A stretch of DNA of 64,000 nucleotides from Struthidea cinerea (GCA_013397865.1 VZTI01004400.1:2622500-2686499); one strand, 5' to 3'. Positions 52,610 to 63,940 are shown, counted from the first letter of the stretch. The notes: generated by a model not told the origin, from the letters alone. Numbers and translations: made by a program.

Positions 52610-53150
52610 TGGGTTAGTGCAGACATCCTTGTGTGTGATGAACCAGATTTGGACATTGCTTCAGGCATAATTTCTCATTTTTTACTTTTTTTAAACAACC
52701 GTAAGCATCAGGCAAATGCAGCAGTGCAGCTTCACATAGCCAGTGGTTGGTGGGACTCTGGAAAAGGACCGGAGCCTTTCCTCTGCATATGATGGCATCG
52801 GGTAACTTCTGCACTGAATCATGGTTTGGAACCACGCAGTCTCCCAGATGTGCTCCTTTGTGGCCAGCTGTTTGTAGGTTGCCCACAGGGAAGTGTAGAA
52901 GAGCTGTGGGTGCCTTTGCTTTCTTTGCTGCTCGGTGTGCGTTGTGCAGCACAGCACAGGAACCCTGCAGGAACCTCATGGCTCTGCTCCCAGCCAGGCT
53001 TGTAGTGATGCTCAGTGCCCTGCTGGGCCTCTGCCCACTCCCCACAGACAGCTGCCACCTCTTCTGCATCTCCTCCTGTGGATACAAGGTGCAAATCGAC
53101 AGGTTTGCTGCCACACTCTGCAGACCCCTGAGGAGGATTCAAGACTGAGA
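52610..53150. other. GC-richer island with overlapping open frames on both strands, unidentified
   Basis: This patch stands out from the AT-rich intron. A 166-codon frame on the minus strand (52614-53114) overlaps a 133-codon frame on the plus strand (52747-53148). Neither peptide shows a domain, signal peptide or low-complexity pattern that I recognise, and both strands being open suggests composition rather than coding. It could be an unrecognised retrocopy, a repeat, or a small CpG-poor regulatory patch. Confidence 0.3.
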
Positions 53151-53342
53151 GTTTCTAATTATGCAGCAATGATTTTGATTTTTATTTATTGCAAACTGCC
53201 AAACTGAGAACTCAGATATGAGAAGTTGAATGTAAGAGGTTGAAAAGCAATTTTTACCTGAAAAAAAGCCCAGAATATTTGAATCTTCTCTCCCTGGCTA
53301 GTGGATTGTTATTTTGCACTTTTTAAAAAAAACTTTGTTTCT

Positions 53343-53448
53343 CCCCCCCCCCCNNNNNNNNNNNNNNNNNNNNNNNNNNNNNNNNNNNNNNNNNNNNNNN
53401 NNNNNNNNNNNNNNNNNAAAAACCTTGTTCCCCCCCCCCCCCCCCCCC
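53343..53448. repeat. Poly-C tract around an assembly gap
   Basis: C11 (53343-53353), 64 Ns (53354-53417), then AAAAACCTTGTT and C19 (53430-53448). The sequence before the first C run (AAAAAAAACTTTGTTTCT) is nearly repeated after the gap, suggesting one locus represented twice. Confidence 0.9.
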
Positions 53449-55021
53449 GTTAACTATTGGGCATCATTCTGTTCCTAGCTGCTAGTTTTTGCATCTGTGT
53501 TGTGCTTTTACAATAGATAGAGAGTAGTCAGATGGATCTTTTTCTGGTGCATTAGATATGTATATGAATTCAGACTTTATCAATATGCTAGAAGTTAGCT
53601 GTGAAGAAAACAGGATCTCTGTTGTACTCTTTTGTTATAACCCTTCAGAAAGACGTCAGGTGGTGGCATTTGTAAATTACCAGTCTGCTGGGGTCAGACA
53701 CTGACATTGTTCAATGGAGTTATGAAGCTTTGAAGGAGGTACACCGAGGGTTGAGGCTGCAGCAACAACACTGTGTTTATGACCTGAACCACATCCTTTT
53801 ATTGAAAAAAAAAAAGAGTGTGAAATATTTGCACTTGGTTGGCATGTGGCTAAAATAAGTGCTTAAAGGAAAGTAAATTTGCATTCAGTTTAGATGAGAT
53901 AAAGGTGATGAGTGGACTGTGAAGGCATTGCTATTGACCGCTGTCACTTTTCAAACTATTCTGGAGATCAGCTTGAACATCTTTTGTAAAAGAGACGTGC
54001 TCTTGTGCTTGATGTCCAAAGTACCTGTTTTTGATTTTGTCCCTTGAGTGTTGTTATGGTTCCTCTTTGATTCATGAGGTCAAGAGCTGCATCCATCAAT
54101 GTGCCTGCCAGATGCTGTTTGCAGTGGAGCTGTAGAAAACCTACCTGGGTTCAAAGCAGGTAGCACATGTTCTTTAATAACATTAGTTCCAGGTCAGGTG
54201 TTCTGGAGGCTGCTGAGCCTCACTGTGTTCTCAAATGTGGGTGTAGGTCCTTGTATTGGTTTTCACGGTGTCATAGAATGTTGCCACTGCACTGCTTGTG
54301 CAGCTGGTGTGGTGATGGTTGCTCTGCTCTGTAGGACCAGGGTGGGATTGGCAGAGGAAGTAACAAGTCCTAGCCCTGTCCGTACTTGTCTGAATTTTAT
54401 GTGATTCACATCCGGGTTTCCTGTGTACAGTTTCAGGGTTAATGTGCTCAGAGTGAAAGAAACTTGCATGAAATTGAAAATATTGACCCAGAGCATATTC
54501 TTGTGTCTTGTCCTTGCTTGCTCTGCAAATTCCTTGCTGTTCTATGATGATTCCTGATTCTGGCAGTGTCTTACAGACTTTACGTACAAAGTAAAAGGTC
54601 GCTCACAAAGCTTGTCCTCTCCCTCTGTCCCTATGCACAGGGTACCTGAGATTGGTTTTTTTTCAGTTCACAGTATTAATGCAAAAGTCTTGAATCTTGC
54701 ATGGGGCTGTCTGACCTGGTTTTTGTTTAGTTTTGTTTCCCAAATGAACACTGTCATTTTAACAGCTTGCTCCCAAATGCCTTTAGCCTCTGTGAGTTGT
54801 ATGGACACATTAATGTGATCCCTCATTTTCTTCCTATTGCGTGCTTGAAACGCCCTCTTCAGCATTGGGGAATACTGTATGGACTAGTAAAAGCTGACTG
54901 ATAGCACTGTAGGTCCATTAATTGTCTTTATCTGTTACATTTTGAGCTGAAGAGACCTCAGTTATAAAATATGAGAACACCAGTGTGGTCAGGAGCATTT
55001 AATAAAGGTGAGATATTCTCT
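53449..55021. other. Intron 2: no gene recognised
   Basis: No exon or known repeat was identified. A 101-codon open frame at 54099-54404 lacks homology I can recognise and overlaps an antisense frame. Confidence 0.4.
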
Positions 55022-55170
55022 GCATTAACCCAGTTTGTAAGAACATAGAGCGGAGTGCTGATAGCACCAAAGGCATGGGTTCAATCCCAGTATGGGCCAT
55101 GGGCTTGAGTTGGGCTCAATGGTCCTCGTAGGTCCCTTTCAACTCAAAATATTCTGTGAAATCTGTGAAG
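55022..55170 (+). mobile_element. tRNA-Ile-derived SINE with CR1-like tail (TguSINE1-type)
   Basis: The head matches a tRNA-Ile gene. AGAGCGGAGTGCTGATAGCA gives an anticodon stem GAGTG/CACCA-like with anticodon GAT. It is followed by a variable loop, the B box GGGTTCAATCC (55078-55088) and the acceptor end TATGGGCCA (to 55099). The A-box side (ACCCAGTTTGTAAGAACATA) is decayed. Directly after, GAGTTGGGCTCAATGGTCC and GGTCCCTTTCAACTCAAAAT are CR1 3' tail sequence, ending in ATTCTGTGAA-type repeats. A tRNA head fused to a LINE tail is the classic SINE design, mobilised by CR1 proteins in trans. SINEs are scarce in birds, and this arrangement is known from songbirds. The copy is diverged and not a functional tRNA. 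Confidence 0.85.
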
Positions 55171-58100
55171 CTACATGAACAAAAGTAGTTTTTAAATGCC
55201 GTTCATAAAAGAAGGGAAGCACATAGCAAAATACCATGGAACTGTAATGCGGAATGTAGCAAATTTTTTAGTTGGAATTCAGTGTTTTTTACTTCAACCC
55301 CTTGGTATTCTAAGGTTTCAAAATAAACTGAATTAGTTTCTTCAAAGACCTGGATAATGTGTTTGAGGCATCTCAGACCTTTTTCAAAGTGCCTTGGGGG
55401 TTAGTGATGAGAATCCTTTTGTTTGCAACTTCTTTTGAAGTTCTCCTTTGGTGACAGCAGCGGTAGCACTGTACTGTTGAAGCTGAGAGGAAAAGAAAAC
55501 TGTCCTTGGGAAACTCTAGCCGTCTCTCTTTCCATCACCCTGTCTTTTTTTTTTTTCTTTCTTATACCTTAAATAAGATTTTGACACATGCACAGGAGTG
55601 TAAAAATAATTGCATACAGAATTTTGTAGAAGCTATGAAGTAGAGGATATTGTGAGTATTGCATTTTAGAAACTGAATGTAAGAAATCTGTAGAAATGAA
55701 AATTAAACTGAGAAAACAAGATATAATAGAAAGCTGGAGATAATGATTGTGATTAGCTTGATGTTTAAAAGAGTTATTTTATTTAACTGAAAATTAATGT
55801 CAAAATTTGAGTCCTTTTCCTGGCTGGTGGGGACTGAAGAATAAACTGATGTAGGAGTTCCTGGAATGTTTTCAAGAGCTTGGAGCTGTATAGGTAGCAC
55901 GAGCCCATCTTCAGTCTGGGATAATCTTGTTACAATCTTGAATGAGGGCAGTAGTGTTGTTTGAGGAGTACAAATCTGCCAGTATGACGTTGTTAAAATT
56001 GACTCTTCACCTTCGTCGCAAGAGGCCTGGTGCTTGCTAGTATGTGTGGGAGTTTCTGTCCCAACGGAAAGGCGTTTGGGAAATCTCCACATTGAAGAGG
56101 AATTAGTGGTTGAGTTCAAGAATATGTCTGAACATACATCAAGTATGTCTGAACATACTTGTTAATGCAGGTCCAGGAGATCTCTGCTCGCCTGAAGAGG
56201 GCCAGCTGCCCTTCCATGAATTCCTGCTGCTAATAAGTGTTGTCCACAGCATCTCATCAGTGTCACTGTGTTAAGCTGTATGTGTAGAAATTCCTCTCAG
56301 TGAACAGGAGCTAAAAATTTTGATACTGTTTGAGGTCTCTGATAAGAAGTAACAAGGAATTTCTCCCACTTTTATGAAAGCAACATTGTTAACACTTAAT
56401 ACGGGGATGCAGAATGTAAAAATTACTAGGAAAATTATGACTCTTAAGACTGACTTCCATCCTGCCCTGCTGATTGCAGCACTATTTGGTGTTTTGAGAA
56501 ACATCTGTGCATTTGACAGACTTACTGATACTTGTCTTTCAGTCCTGTTACTGTCACAATTTTGAAGGAGAACATGTTCATGTTTTAAAGAATTTTCTTA
56601 CTTTTTCCCCATGGAACTCTGGGGAAAATCAGTTAGCTCGGAGAAGAGACTGAGATTGTCCTGAAGGTATACTATAGCCTGCACATCATACATACATTTT
56701 ATGAACATTGAAAGAAAGGTAGCCTTGCATGGTAGAATTCAGGGGAATATCATTGCAGAAGTGGAAAATCAGGAATGTTTTGCAGAGTTCTTCAGCTGAG
56801 TCTGGAGCAGTATCATCTACTGCTATAGAGATGCGTTAGGTTATCCTGATTGTTATTGCCTTCAACAACTTACTCTTTTTCTGTTATTTCAAAATGAAGG
56901 TTTATTGCCAGTCAGTTCTGGTTTTATCCACTAGAAACTCTTGTCTGTCTTTTGAGGTGGTGTCTGTTGTTTGTCTTAGTTCTGTAGATATAGCACGGGA
57001 AGAATCAAAAGTTTAACCATGTCCCCAGTGCTGCTGGGCTTTGTGGAGGGAAGGTAATGTGCTGTGGACAGGAATGAATGAGACAAGGAACTGGAGAAAT
57101 AACTGTGCTGCCAAAGCAGCTGCCCATGCACTCACAGTCTGTTGTTGTCTTGCTGCAGCTTTTGATGCCCGTGTGGCACTTCTCTGAAAATAAAGGAAAT
57201 TTTAGCTGTTTTCAGTTGTGCCACTGGAATGGAGCTAAACGTACCAGCTAAATATATATAGAATAAGAAGAAGGAGTAGGTTGTAAAAGGCAGGAATGAA
57301 AGCACAGACAATGTGAATTTGTGCTTCACACCAGATTTCTTTAATTCTCATTGAGACACAACACTTCTTGAATAATCGTTTTATTTCTCATGAGAAGTTT
57401 TAACTTTTCTGTGTGGTTTTATCACTTAGAAATTGAAGTCATTGAGTAATAGGTTTGTGGTTAAAAGAAAAGAAACAAGCCCTTCTTAACTAGTAAGAAA
57501 AAATGGCAAGGTGGTTAAAAAGCTGGCTTGAATACTCTAGAGTACAACTTTCCATTTCCAAGGCCTATGATTCCTTGAGGACTTAGCTGCTTCTCTAAAT
57601 GTAATATGCCTCACTTCACTTTTTAACCTGGCCTGATACTGTAGTACCTGCAGAATACAGCTCGCTGTTACTCAGTATTTCTTAGTATTTCCCATGTAAG
57701 TAAAGATCATCTAAGTAGGCACTGATAGCAGCAAAATACAAGTAGCCTCTTCTTGCACTAATGGGTGTATATATAGCCAAAACATTTTTGATATTGCTGT
57801 TCGTTTGTTGCAAATATTTTGATAGCTACTGGTTATTTGTATATTTACCTATCAAAGTTTTAAAATGTTGGGTAATATGGAGACTGTGGTGTGTACATGG
57901 TGGATAATGGGAAGACAGGTGAACTGAGTCATAAGGCACCAGGGGACAGCTGAAGTGGAAAGTTGGGCCAAAAATATCTTATAAAACTGAGGCAGATTAT
58001 AAGGCAATTCTAATTTTTATCAGGTCTGAATCAAGAGCAGCTGTATATGTACATATTCACATATATAGAACTGCAGTATATATGCACATCTCATTTTGAA

Positions 58101-60169
58101 ACTGCTTTATGAAATAATAGAAGTGATTCTAGTCTATCACCAGCTGTTCCCATGCAGTAGCTGCTGGCTTGCTCCTTACGTATTTTATGGTATTTTGGAA
58201 CATGAGTGGTAAAGGAGATGCTTTTTGGGGAGACAGTTTTTGTGAGTTTAGGCCGATATATAATATTTATTTCATGCTTAAATCAGGTATTATCTACTCT
58301 TCTGGGAACTGATACTGTAAAATAAATCTATTTTCCCCATCACTTCTGAAATTGCATTGAGTATTCAGCCTGAAAGGGCTAGGTAGAATTATGTTTATTC
58401 TGTTGTGTACAAAGGGCCTTTATTTTATAACCAGCCACAAGCAAGCTATAGCTGTAGGTAAAGAATCTCTTCTGGCACAGCTCAGGCAGTGTAAGGGAAT
58501 GTGTTTTCACTTTCTCTCTTCATTGATTGCAAGGACAGAGACACTTAGCATTTTTTAGGACCCTAGAAAAAAGAATCAAGCAACTGACCAGGTCTTGACT
58601 GTTTTGCAGTACAGCTTGGTTTGGAGTGTCTGCATCATTGATTGTTCTTTTGCAGTGATTTGTCTTGTATTGGTTTTGGGAATATAAACATTATATGTGC
58701 CAGCAATAATGTGTTGGGTAGATTCTTCCGTGCAAAAAATAAAGCAAAAGAAGTCTTTTGAAAGTTTGCATTTTGGTTAAGTAGGCATGCCAAGCAGAAT
58801 TATATCCAGCCATACACTGTCATGTTTTAGGCTGATACATCCCACAGCTTTGCTGTCAACATCTTGGAGCTGGCTTCTGTCAACACCAACATTGTGCCTT
58901 ATGTAGGGAGCAGACAGCCCAGCTGCTGTGTAGTTCTTTCCAGTGATTTAACTCAAACCAAAATGTCTCAGGGTTCTTTCTAACTTCCCTGAGACTGCCA
59001 AAACCATGTTTTCAAAGTAAGGGATGCAAGCATCTCCCCGTAAGAGCTTGGAGAGACAACGCATTTCACAGACACAGCTGAGTGTTTGCAGGATAGTGTT
59101 TTGTTGCTACTGCTCTTGATGCCTTGCAGCAGGTTACAGACTTCCAGCAGTTTCCCAAGGAGAACAAGAGCATGAAGAACAGCAATCCCTCTCCTGCTGT
59201 ACCACCAGCTTTACCATACACTAAACATGATGAAATACAAAAGATGGAGCTAACAAGCACTGCCTTTGCAAAGACTAGAGCAATAGCTCTGATCAGGAGT
59301 CCAGCTGTCCCCTTCATTTGGGAAAGCCCTGAACTTTTGATCATCTGAATGTATTAATTTTGTCTCATCCATGATGACACGATTGTTAGTGTTTTTCTTT
59401 GCCTTTTGGATTGACTTACCCTGCTGTAGCAGATGTCCTCTTCTGCTTTTTTCAGAGTTGACTGCTGTTCTCCATCTCTCTGTACAACAAAGATGTAGTT
59501 GATTTGCTGCTCACTATACAGCAACTAAAATAGATTGGAGAACCCAAATCCAATATGCAGCTTACTGAAGCAGTGGCCTCTAAATGCGGGTGATCCTGTC
59601 AACCAGTACAGACCTTAGCGTAAGTCCCTCGTCCGAGTGGACAGCATTGCAGACTGGGTGGCTCCACAACTGACAGATTATATCTCTGGGGACACAACTT
59701 CGGTTATTTGTGCTGATCATGAAGTTGTTTGCCCAAAGCAAGTTGTCTCCCAGTATAGCCACTGCTGATTTCTGACTGGGTCCCTTCATCTTCCCAAGGG
59801 ACACTAGTTAAGCCAGACTGAGTGAGCATCTGCTAAAACTGACTTCCCTTCTCAGCTCTGAGAGGTACTGAGTTTATGAGTTTTCTGCATGGGACACACT
59901 CAGGTTGATACCTTGAGGGAGTGCAGAACCTTTTCACTTTTGCATGTCCTTCCTGCTTCAGGAAGGACCTGCAATGTTCCTCTGAAGCACTTTCTCTGTC
60001 TCTTCTTTTCCCAATTCTTGTCAGCAGCTGTGTGACACCGGTAGGCTTGCTAGGCCTATCTTTCATTTCTTTCTGAAAATTCTTGCTGTCTTGCTTCAAA
60101 GTCTCTTGAGTTTATGTGCCTTAAGTTTGCACTCCTCTGTTCTATAGGGAGGTTAACAGACTTAATCTG
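55171..60169. other. Intron 2, last 5 kb before the sense LTR: no gene recognised
   Basis: AT-rich sequence. A tandem 15-mer duplication at 56123-56158 is listed separately. Between about 58.9 and 60.15 kb the base composition is more balanced, with open frames on both strands (for example + 59124-59348, minus 59833-60099), but I recognise no protein in them. Confidence 0.4.
56123..56160. repeat. Tandem duplicated imperfect palindrome
   Basis: TATGTCTGAACATAC occurs at 56123-56137 and 56144-56158 (21-bp period). The second copy extends to AAGTATGTCTGAACATACTT, an 8-bp perfect inverted repeat around CTGA. This is local structure of unknown meaning. Confidence 0.8.
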
Positions 60170-60782
60170 TGTTGTGGTGAGCCATGGCCAGAGCCATGGT
60201 CAGCTGGACCAGGCAGACCAACAGGTCCATTGGTTTGATGCCTCCACAGCACAAGGGCTCAAAGGTACAGTGAGCACCCAAAAGGCTGTGTAAAGCACGC
60301 TGACCATTGGCTGCTGCACCCCTCCCCGTATGATTCATATTTGGTTATTTCTCCAGAAAGTTCTATGTTACTCGGTAGTTGATTGGCCCATGTTACTCCT
60401 CTCCACCTATTCCTTCTCCCATTTGTCCTAATCCCTTCTCCCCACCCTTGTAACACCCCATAAGTGATATTTTATTGGTTATTATGTGTTCTCCATGCCC
60501 ATTATGTAGGGGTATAAAACCCCACGCCCGCCGCATTTTCTCGGCTTTGTCCATGGGTTTTTCTGCGTTCTCCAGTAAATATTTCCCTGCCCTCACAAAG
60601 AAGCCCCCCCGCCTCATTCCTGCCTCCTTCGTGCACCTTTGCCATCGGTGGGCACGGTGAACCCAAGCCGAAGCTTCGCCTGCCCTCCTGCGCCGCGATC
60701 GGCTTCTGTCCCCCCAGCCGGGGCAGGTGGGAGATTGCCCGGGGCTAGGGGCAGCGTGCTGGCCAGAGAGGGCACCGCAGCA
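60170..60782 (+). mobile_element. Sense solo LTR with perfect 6-bp target-site duplication
   Basis: A 613-bp element starts TGTTGTGGTGAGCC and ends GGCACCGCAGCA, flanked by identical AATCTG at 60164-60169 and 60783-60788. A 6-bp duplication is typical of class II (ERVK/betaretrovirus-like) integrations. A TATAAAA box at 60513-60519 sits in GGGGTATAAAACCCC. A polyA-like AGTAAA (60574-60579) follows, and then a GC-rich R/U5 part. No retroviral genes remain, so it is a solo LTR. It lies in the same orientation as the host gene and ends about 1.1 kb before the second coding exon, so it could act as an alternative promoter or polyadenylation site (inference). Confidence 0.88.
60513..60519 (+). promoter_or_regulatory. 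TATA box of the sense LTR
   Basis: TATAAAA inside a short palindromic GGGGTATAAAACCCC, about 60 bp upstream of the LTR's AGTAAA. This is typical U3 promoter placement. Whether it is active cannot be read from sequence. Confidence 0.7.
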
Positions 60783-61875
60783 AATCTGCCTATCTTCTTA
60801 CACCTTCCTTATTGTTGTTAATAAGGGGAAATAACAGTAATTTGGAACTGTGCTGTGTTTCTGAGAGCAGAGATGGTAATTTTCTGAACAGATTGTGTAG
60901 CAGCATTTTCAAATATATATCAGAGTTTAAAAATTGTATTTTTCCAAAACATCACACAAAGTCTTCCGAATGAGCACGTACTTGAATAGAGCAATATGTA
61001 TCCTTTAAAAAGCATAGGCATACAACATTTCTCTTCTATTCCTTTCTCAACTCTTAGTCAACTCTTTCCAGTAATATTTAATATTGTATCAGTCATTTCA
61101 TATCCATCATTCAACAGCTGACTGCTTATGCAGTTTACTGTCTGCATTGCTGTATGCTTGTTTATATGTTTCTCTTGAGTACTAAAGTAAAATATTTTTA
61201 AAACATGAGTTATTTTTCCTTTAGTAGAAATATAAATATTTAAAACTCAGTGTTTCACAGCTTATGTTTTCCTCAGACTTTTCTAGCTGGGGAATGAAAT
61301 GTTTTAACTTCTGACAAGTTAGGTGCTGAAGCTGTTGATTTATCTCTGGGCCCAGTCTAATACCAGGTAGCTAATTGGCAGATTTCTTTCAGAAATAGAT
61401 AAGTACTTGTGCTTTAAACAGTCAAGTTCATGAATTGGTTAAAGACTTGAGGCTGGCTGCTCATAAGCTCTCTCTAGCTCACTTGCCTTTGCTCTGTAAG
61501 GAGAAATATTTGTGTACTATCTTCTGATCTCTTGGTTCAGTAAGTCAACATGTAATATGTCAATAAAAATAAAATTAGATATGAAGAGGGAAGGTGGAAA
61601 CTTACAAGTCTGTTATGGTTTAAGATCTCTCTCTTGTTTAAATGTCTTTTCTAACTCTCCAGTTTATGTAGTCTAGTCAGATTAAAACAGACTCAAAAAA
61701 AATCCGGGTTTTCTGAGTTCCTTACTATTTTGCAAACCCATATATGTGTAGTAAAGATAACAAAACCACCTGTGTTAATGATTCTGTAATTAGAATGTAA
61801 TTAAAAAGTTTGAAGAGTGTTTCTGTTTGAGAGCTATAAAAGGAGAACTAATCTCAGTAAATGTTTGTTTTACAG
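60783..61875. other. Intron 2, final kilobase before the second coding exon
   Basis: AT-rich intronic sequence ending in a T-rich tract and TTTTACAG acceptor (61875). No other feature was seen. Confidence 0.5.
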
Positions 61876-61966
61876 AATGCTGAAACCAAGGTGGAGGAAG
61901 CAGCTAAGGAGAGTCCAAAAGCAGCCAGACTAACACAGCAGTCTTCAGAGGATAACGAAGTATTTG
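61876..61966 (+). CDS. Second coding exon of the same unidentified gene
   Basis: This 91-base exon lies between acceptor GTTTGTTTTACAG (ends 61875) and donor TTTG|GTGAGTTA (61966/61967). It joins the first coding exon in frame (phase 0) and is open throughout, giving 30 codons plus one base, so it ends in phase 1 and the next exon lies beyond the window. The peptide begins NAETKVEEAAKESPKAARL and ends SSEDNEVFG, the last glycine being inferred from the split codon. It is rich in Lys, Glu, Ala and Ser, with no hydrophobic segment, and is probably intrinsically disordered. With the first exon it gives about 47 residues of N-terminal sequence. The regular splice sites, matching phase and charged composition make a real exon likely. 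I do not recognise the family with confidence. Confidence 0.75.
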
Positions 61967-62234
61967 GTGAGTTACTAGGACAAGTGGAAAATGTTATTTG
62001 ATGTGTTAGTACAAAGAGAATTCCCATGAGGTCCTAGTGATCTACTTGGTGTACAGCATTTGAGTGCAGGCTGTACAGTCCCACAGAGACCTGGAAAGAT
62101 GGAGGATAGGACCAAGAAGAAAACAAAGAGCGATCAACAGTCAAATCATCTTTTTGGAGAAGAAAGATTGAATCCAATTGTTCAGCAAAATTAAAGGTTT
62201 ATGCAGTAAGGGAATATCAACTTTTCTCCATCCT

Positions 62235-62465
62235 TAATGGACAGGATAAGCAGTGAATTCTTAAAACTGCAAAAAGAAAGATGTGATCAAATGTCAGGAA
62301 GGGAAATACGGAAACGGATACTGAAGCATTGTGATGCATCATCTGGAAAGTGTGCAGGTTCATCATTGCAGGCCTTGAAAAACGAGTTAGACAAGTAACT
62401 GTCTAAGCTGATGTAAGCATCTTGTGCCAGAAGGATAGACTGGATGACCTTTGAGAATTCTTGGG
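62235..62465 (+). mobile_element. Ancient CR1/L3-like LINE 3' relic, sense
   Basis: Ordered remnants of an old CR1-type 3' end: GGACAGGATAAGCAGTGAAT, GGCCTTGAAAAACGAGTTAG followed by ACAAGTAACTGTCTAAG, and GGATAGACTGGATGACCTTT. The pattern resembles old copies found across reptiles and birds. It is heavily diverged, with approximate ends. Confidence 0.65.
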
Positions 62466-62612
62466 GGCCTAGATTTTAAATGAGCTTCTCTTGGTATTTT
62501 TCAGTGAATCCCTTCCCTGCTCTCCATAGAGGTTTTGCTGATAGTTTTATTATTTAATCTGAAAGCCACATTTGACCTTTTCTTCTGCATTACGTTTTGG
62601 AAAAGAGACAGG

Positions 62613-62840
62613 GAATCATAGAATCATAGAATGTGCTGAATTGGAAGGAACCCATCAGAATTATTAAGTCCAGCTCCTGGCCCTGCACAGGACACCCCAA
62701 GAATCACACCATGTGCCTAAGAGAATTGTCCAGACACTTCTTGAACTCTGTCAGGCTTGGTGCTGTGACCACTTCCCTGCAGAGCCTGTTCCTGTGCCCA
62801 AACACCAGCTGGGCGATGAACCTTTTCCTGATAAGGGAAA
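62613..62840 (-). mobile_element. CR1 LINE 3' end, antisense
   Basis: Starts with GAATCATAGAATCATAGAAT, the reversed terminal repeat. It runs through AATTGGAAGGAACCCATCA, CCTGGCCCTGCACAGGACA, CTTCTTGAACTCTGTCAGGC and CCTTTTCCTGATA, then stops abruptly, so the copy is 5'-truncated at about 230 bp. It is well preserved and likely one of the youngest CR1 insertions here. Confidence 0.95.
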
Positions 62841-63893
62841 CCTTATTATTACAACTTTAGGTTGATTTTTTGCTAATAGAACTCCAATAAAGAAGCAGTA
62901 GTCTAACATTAATGCAGGAGAGGTTAGGGGAAGGCTGGTCATGTGGATGTTACTAAGGCTGACTAGCTTGAAAACTTAAATGAGTGAAATGTTTTTGAAT
63001 ACAGTAAGGATTTTTTTTCTTTCAAGGTACAAAAGGAATGGAGCATGGATAATTAGTCTTTGTCACTATATATGGAAACCATTTAAAATGGTTTTGTTTA
63101 AATTCATCTTTTCTCAGTGAGTTAATATAGTGTGATTGGCACATGAGCCTGAATTCCTGGTATGAATGTTTCCAACACTGATCACATAGTGCCAGTGTCT
63201 GATGAATACACCAGTGGACTTTAGAACTAACTTTCAACTTTATTAAGCAGGTGCTGAGGCTATTACCTCATTTCCTCGCCATTTGCTCTGCCAGTTATTT
63301 GCAGTAGATCCAGTATTACTGGTTATAAAGCCCATGGCGCAGTGTAATGTGCATCTCAGGCTGTGTCCTTTCTCCAAGCAGATCTTTCATTTTCTTTCTG
63401 AGAGTGATGGAGACAGCAAAGCAAGGAGATCTCCATCTGCCTCTTTCTGCCAGCAAAATCTCAGGCGTTTAAACCTTCTGTATATTTTGATCACTGCTCC
63501 CATGTACCAGTGAGCTAACCCAGTAGTTAGTCAAGCCTGTGGTCCATGTGGGAACTGTGAGTTTAAAGATGGGAATTAACTGTGGAATTCACTGTTGGTA
63601 GGTTTGAACTCAACATCCAGTGATCACTACCCTGGATCAACACATTCTTTTACTAATTGAAGAAGGTCAACATGCAGTTTGCTACGTGGTCTTTAAAGCT
63701 AATGGCTTACTAACAAACTGCTAAATATTTCCATGTTCCAAATCTGTGAACTGAACTGGTTATGTGAGGTAGGACACTGATCAACCTTTGATAACTCGAC
63801 ATAACAAGGAGGAAAGTTTCTTTCCAACTCCAAAACCAGTCAGACTACAGTATCTTATATCAACCCTTCTACCACTTTGCAAATGAGTCTGGG

Positions 63894-63940
63894 TTTTTTT
63901 TTTTTTTTTATTTTAAGATTACGTCAAAATGGGGGGGGGG
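63894..63940. repeat. T16 and G10 homopolymers
   Basis: Low-complexity runs separated by about 20 bases. The lengths may be unreliable. Confidence 0.9.

Noticed and set aside
55040..55099. Functional tRNA-Ile gene
   Set aside because: The A-box half is decayed and the body is fused directly to a CR1 tail, so it is a SINE head.
59124..59348. Alternative coding exon before the sense LTR
   Set aside because: The frame overlaps an open antisense frame, I recognise no protein in it, and I could not assign matching splice sites and phase to the host gene.
62633..62860. 75-codon frame in intron 3
   Set aside because: It lies on the non-coding strand of an antisense CR1 3' end.
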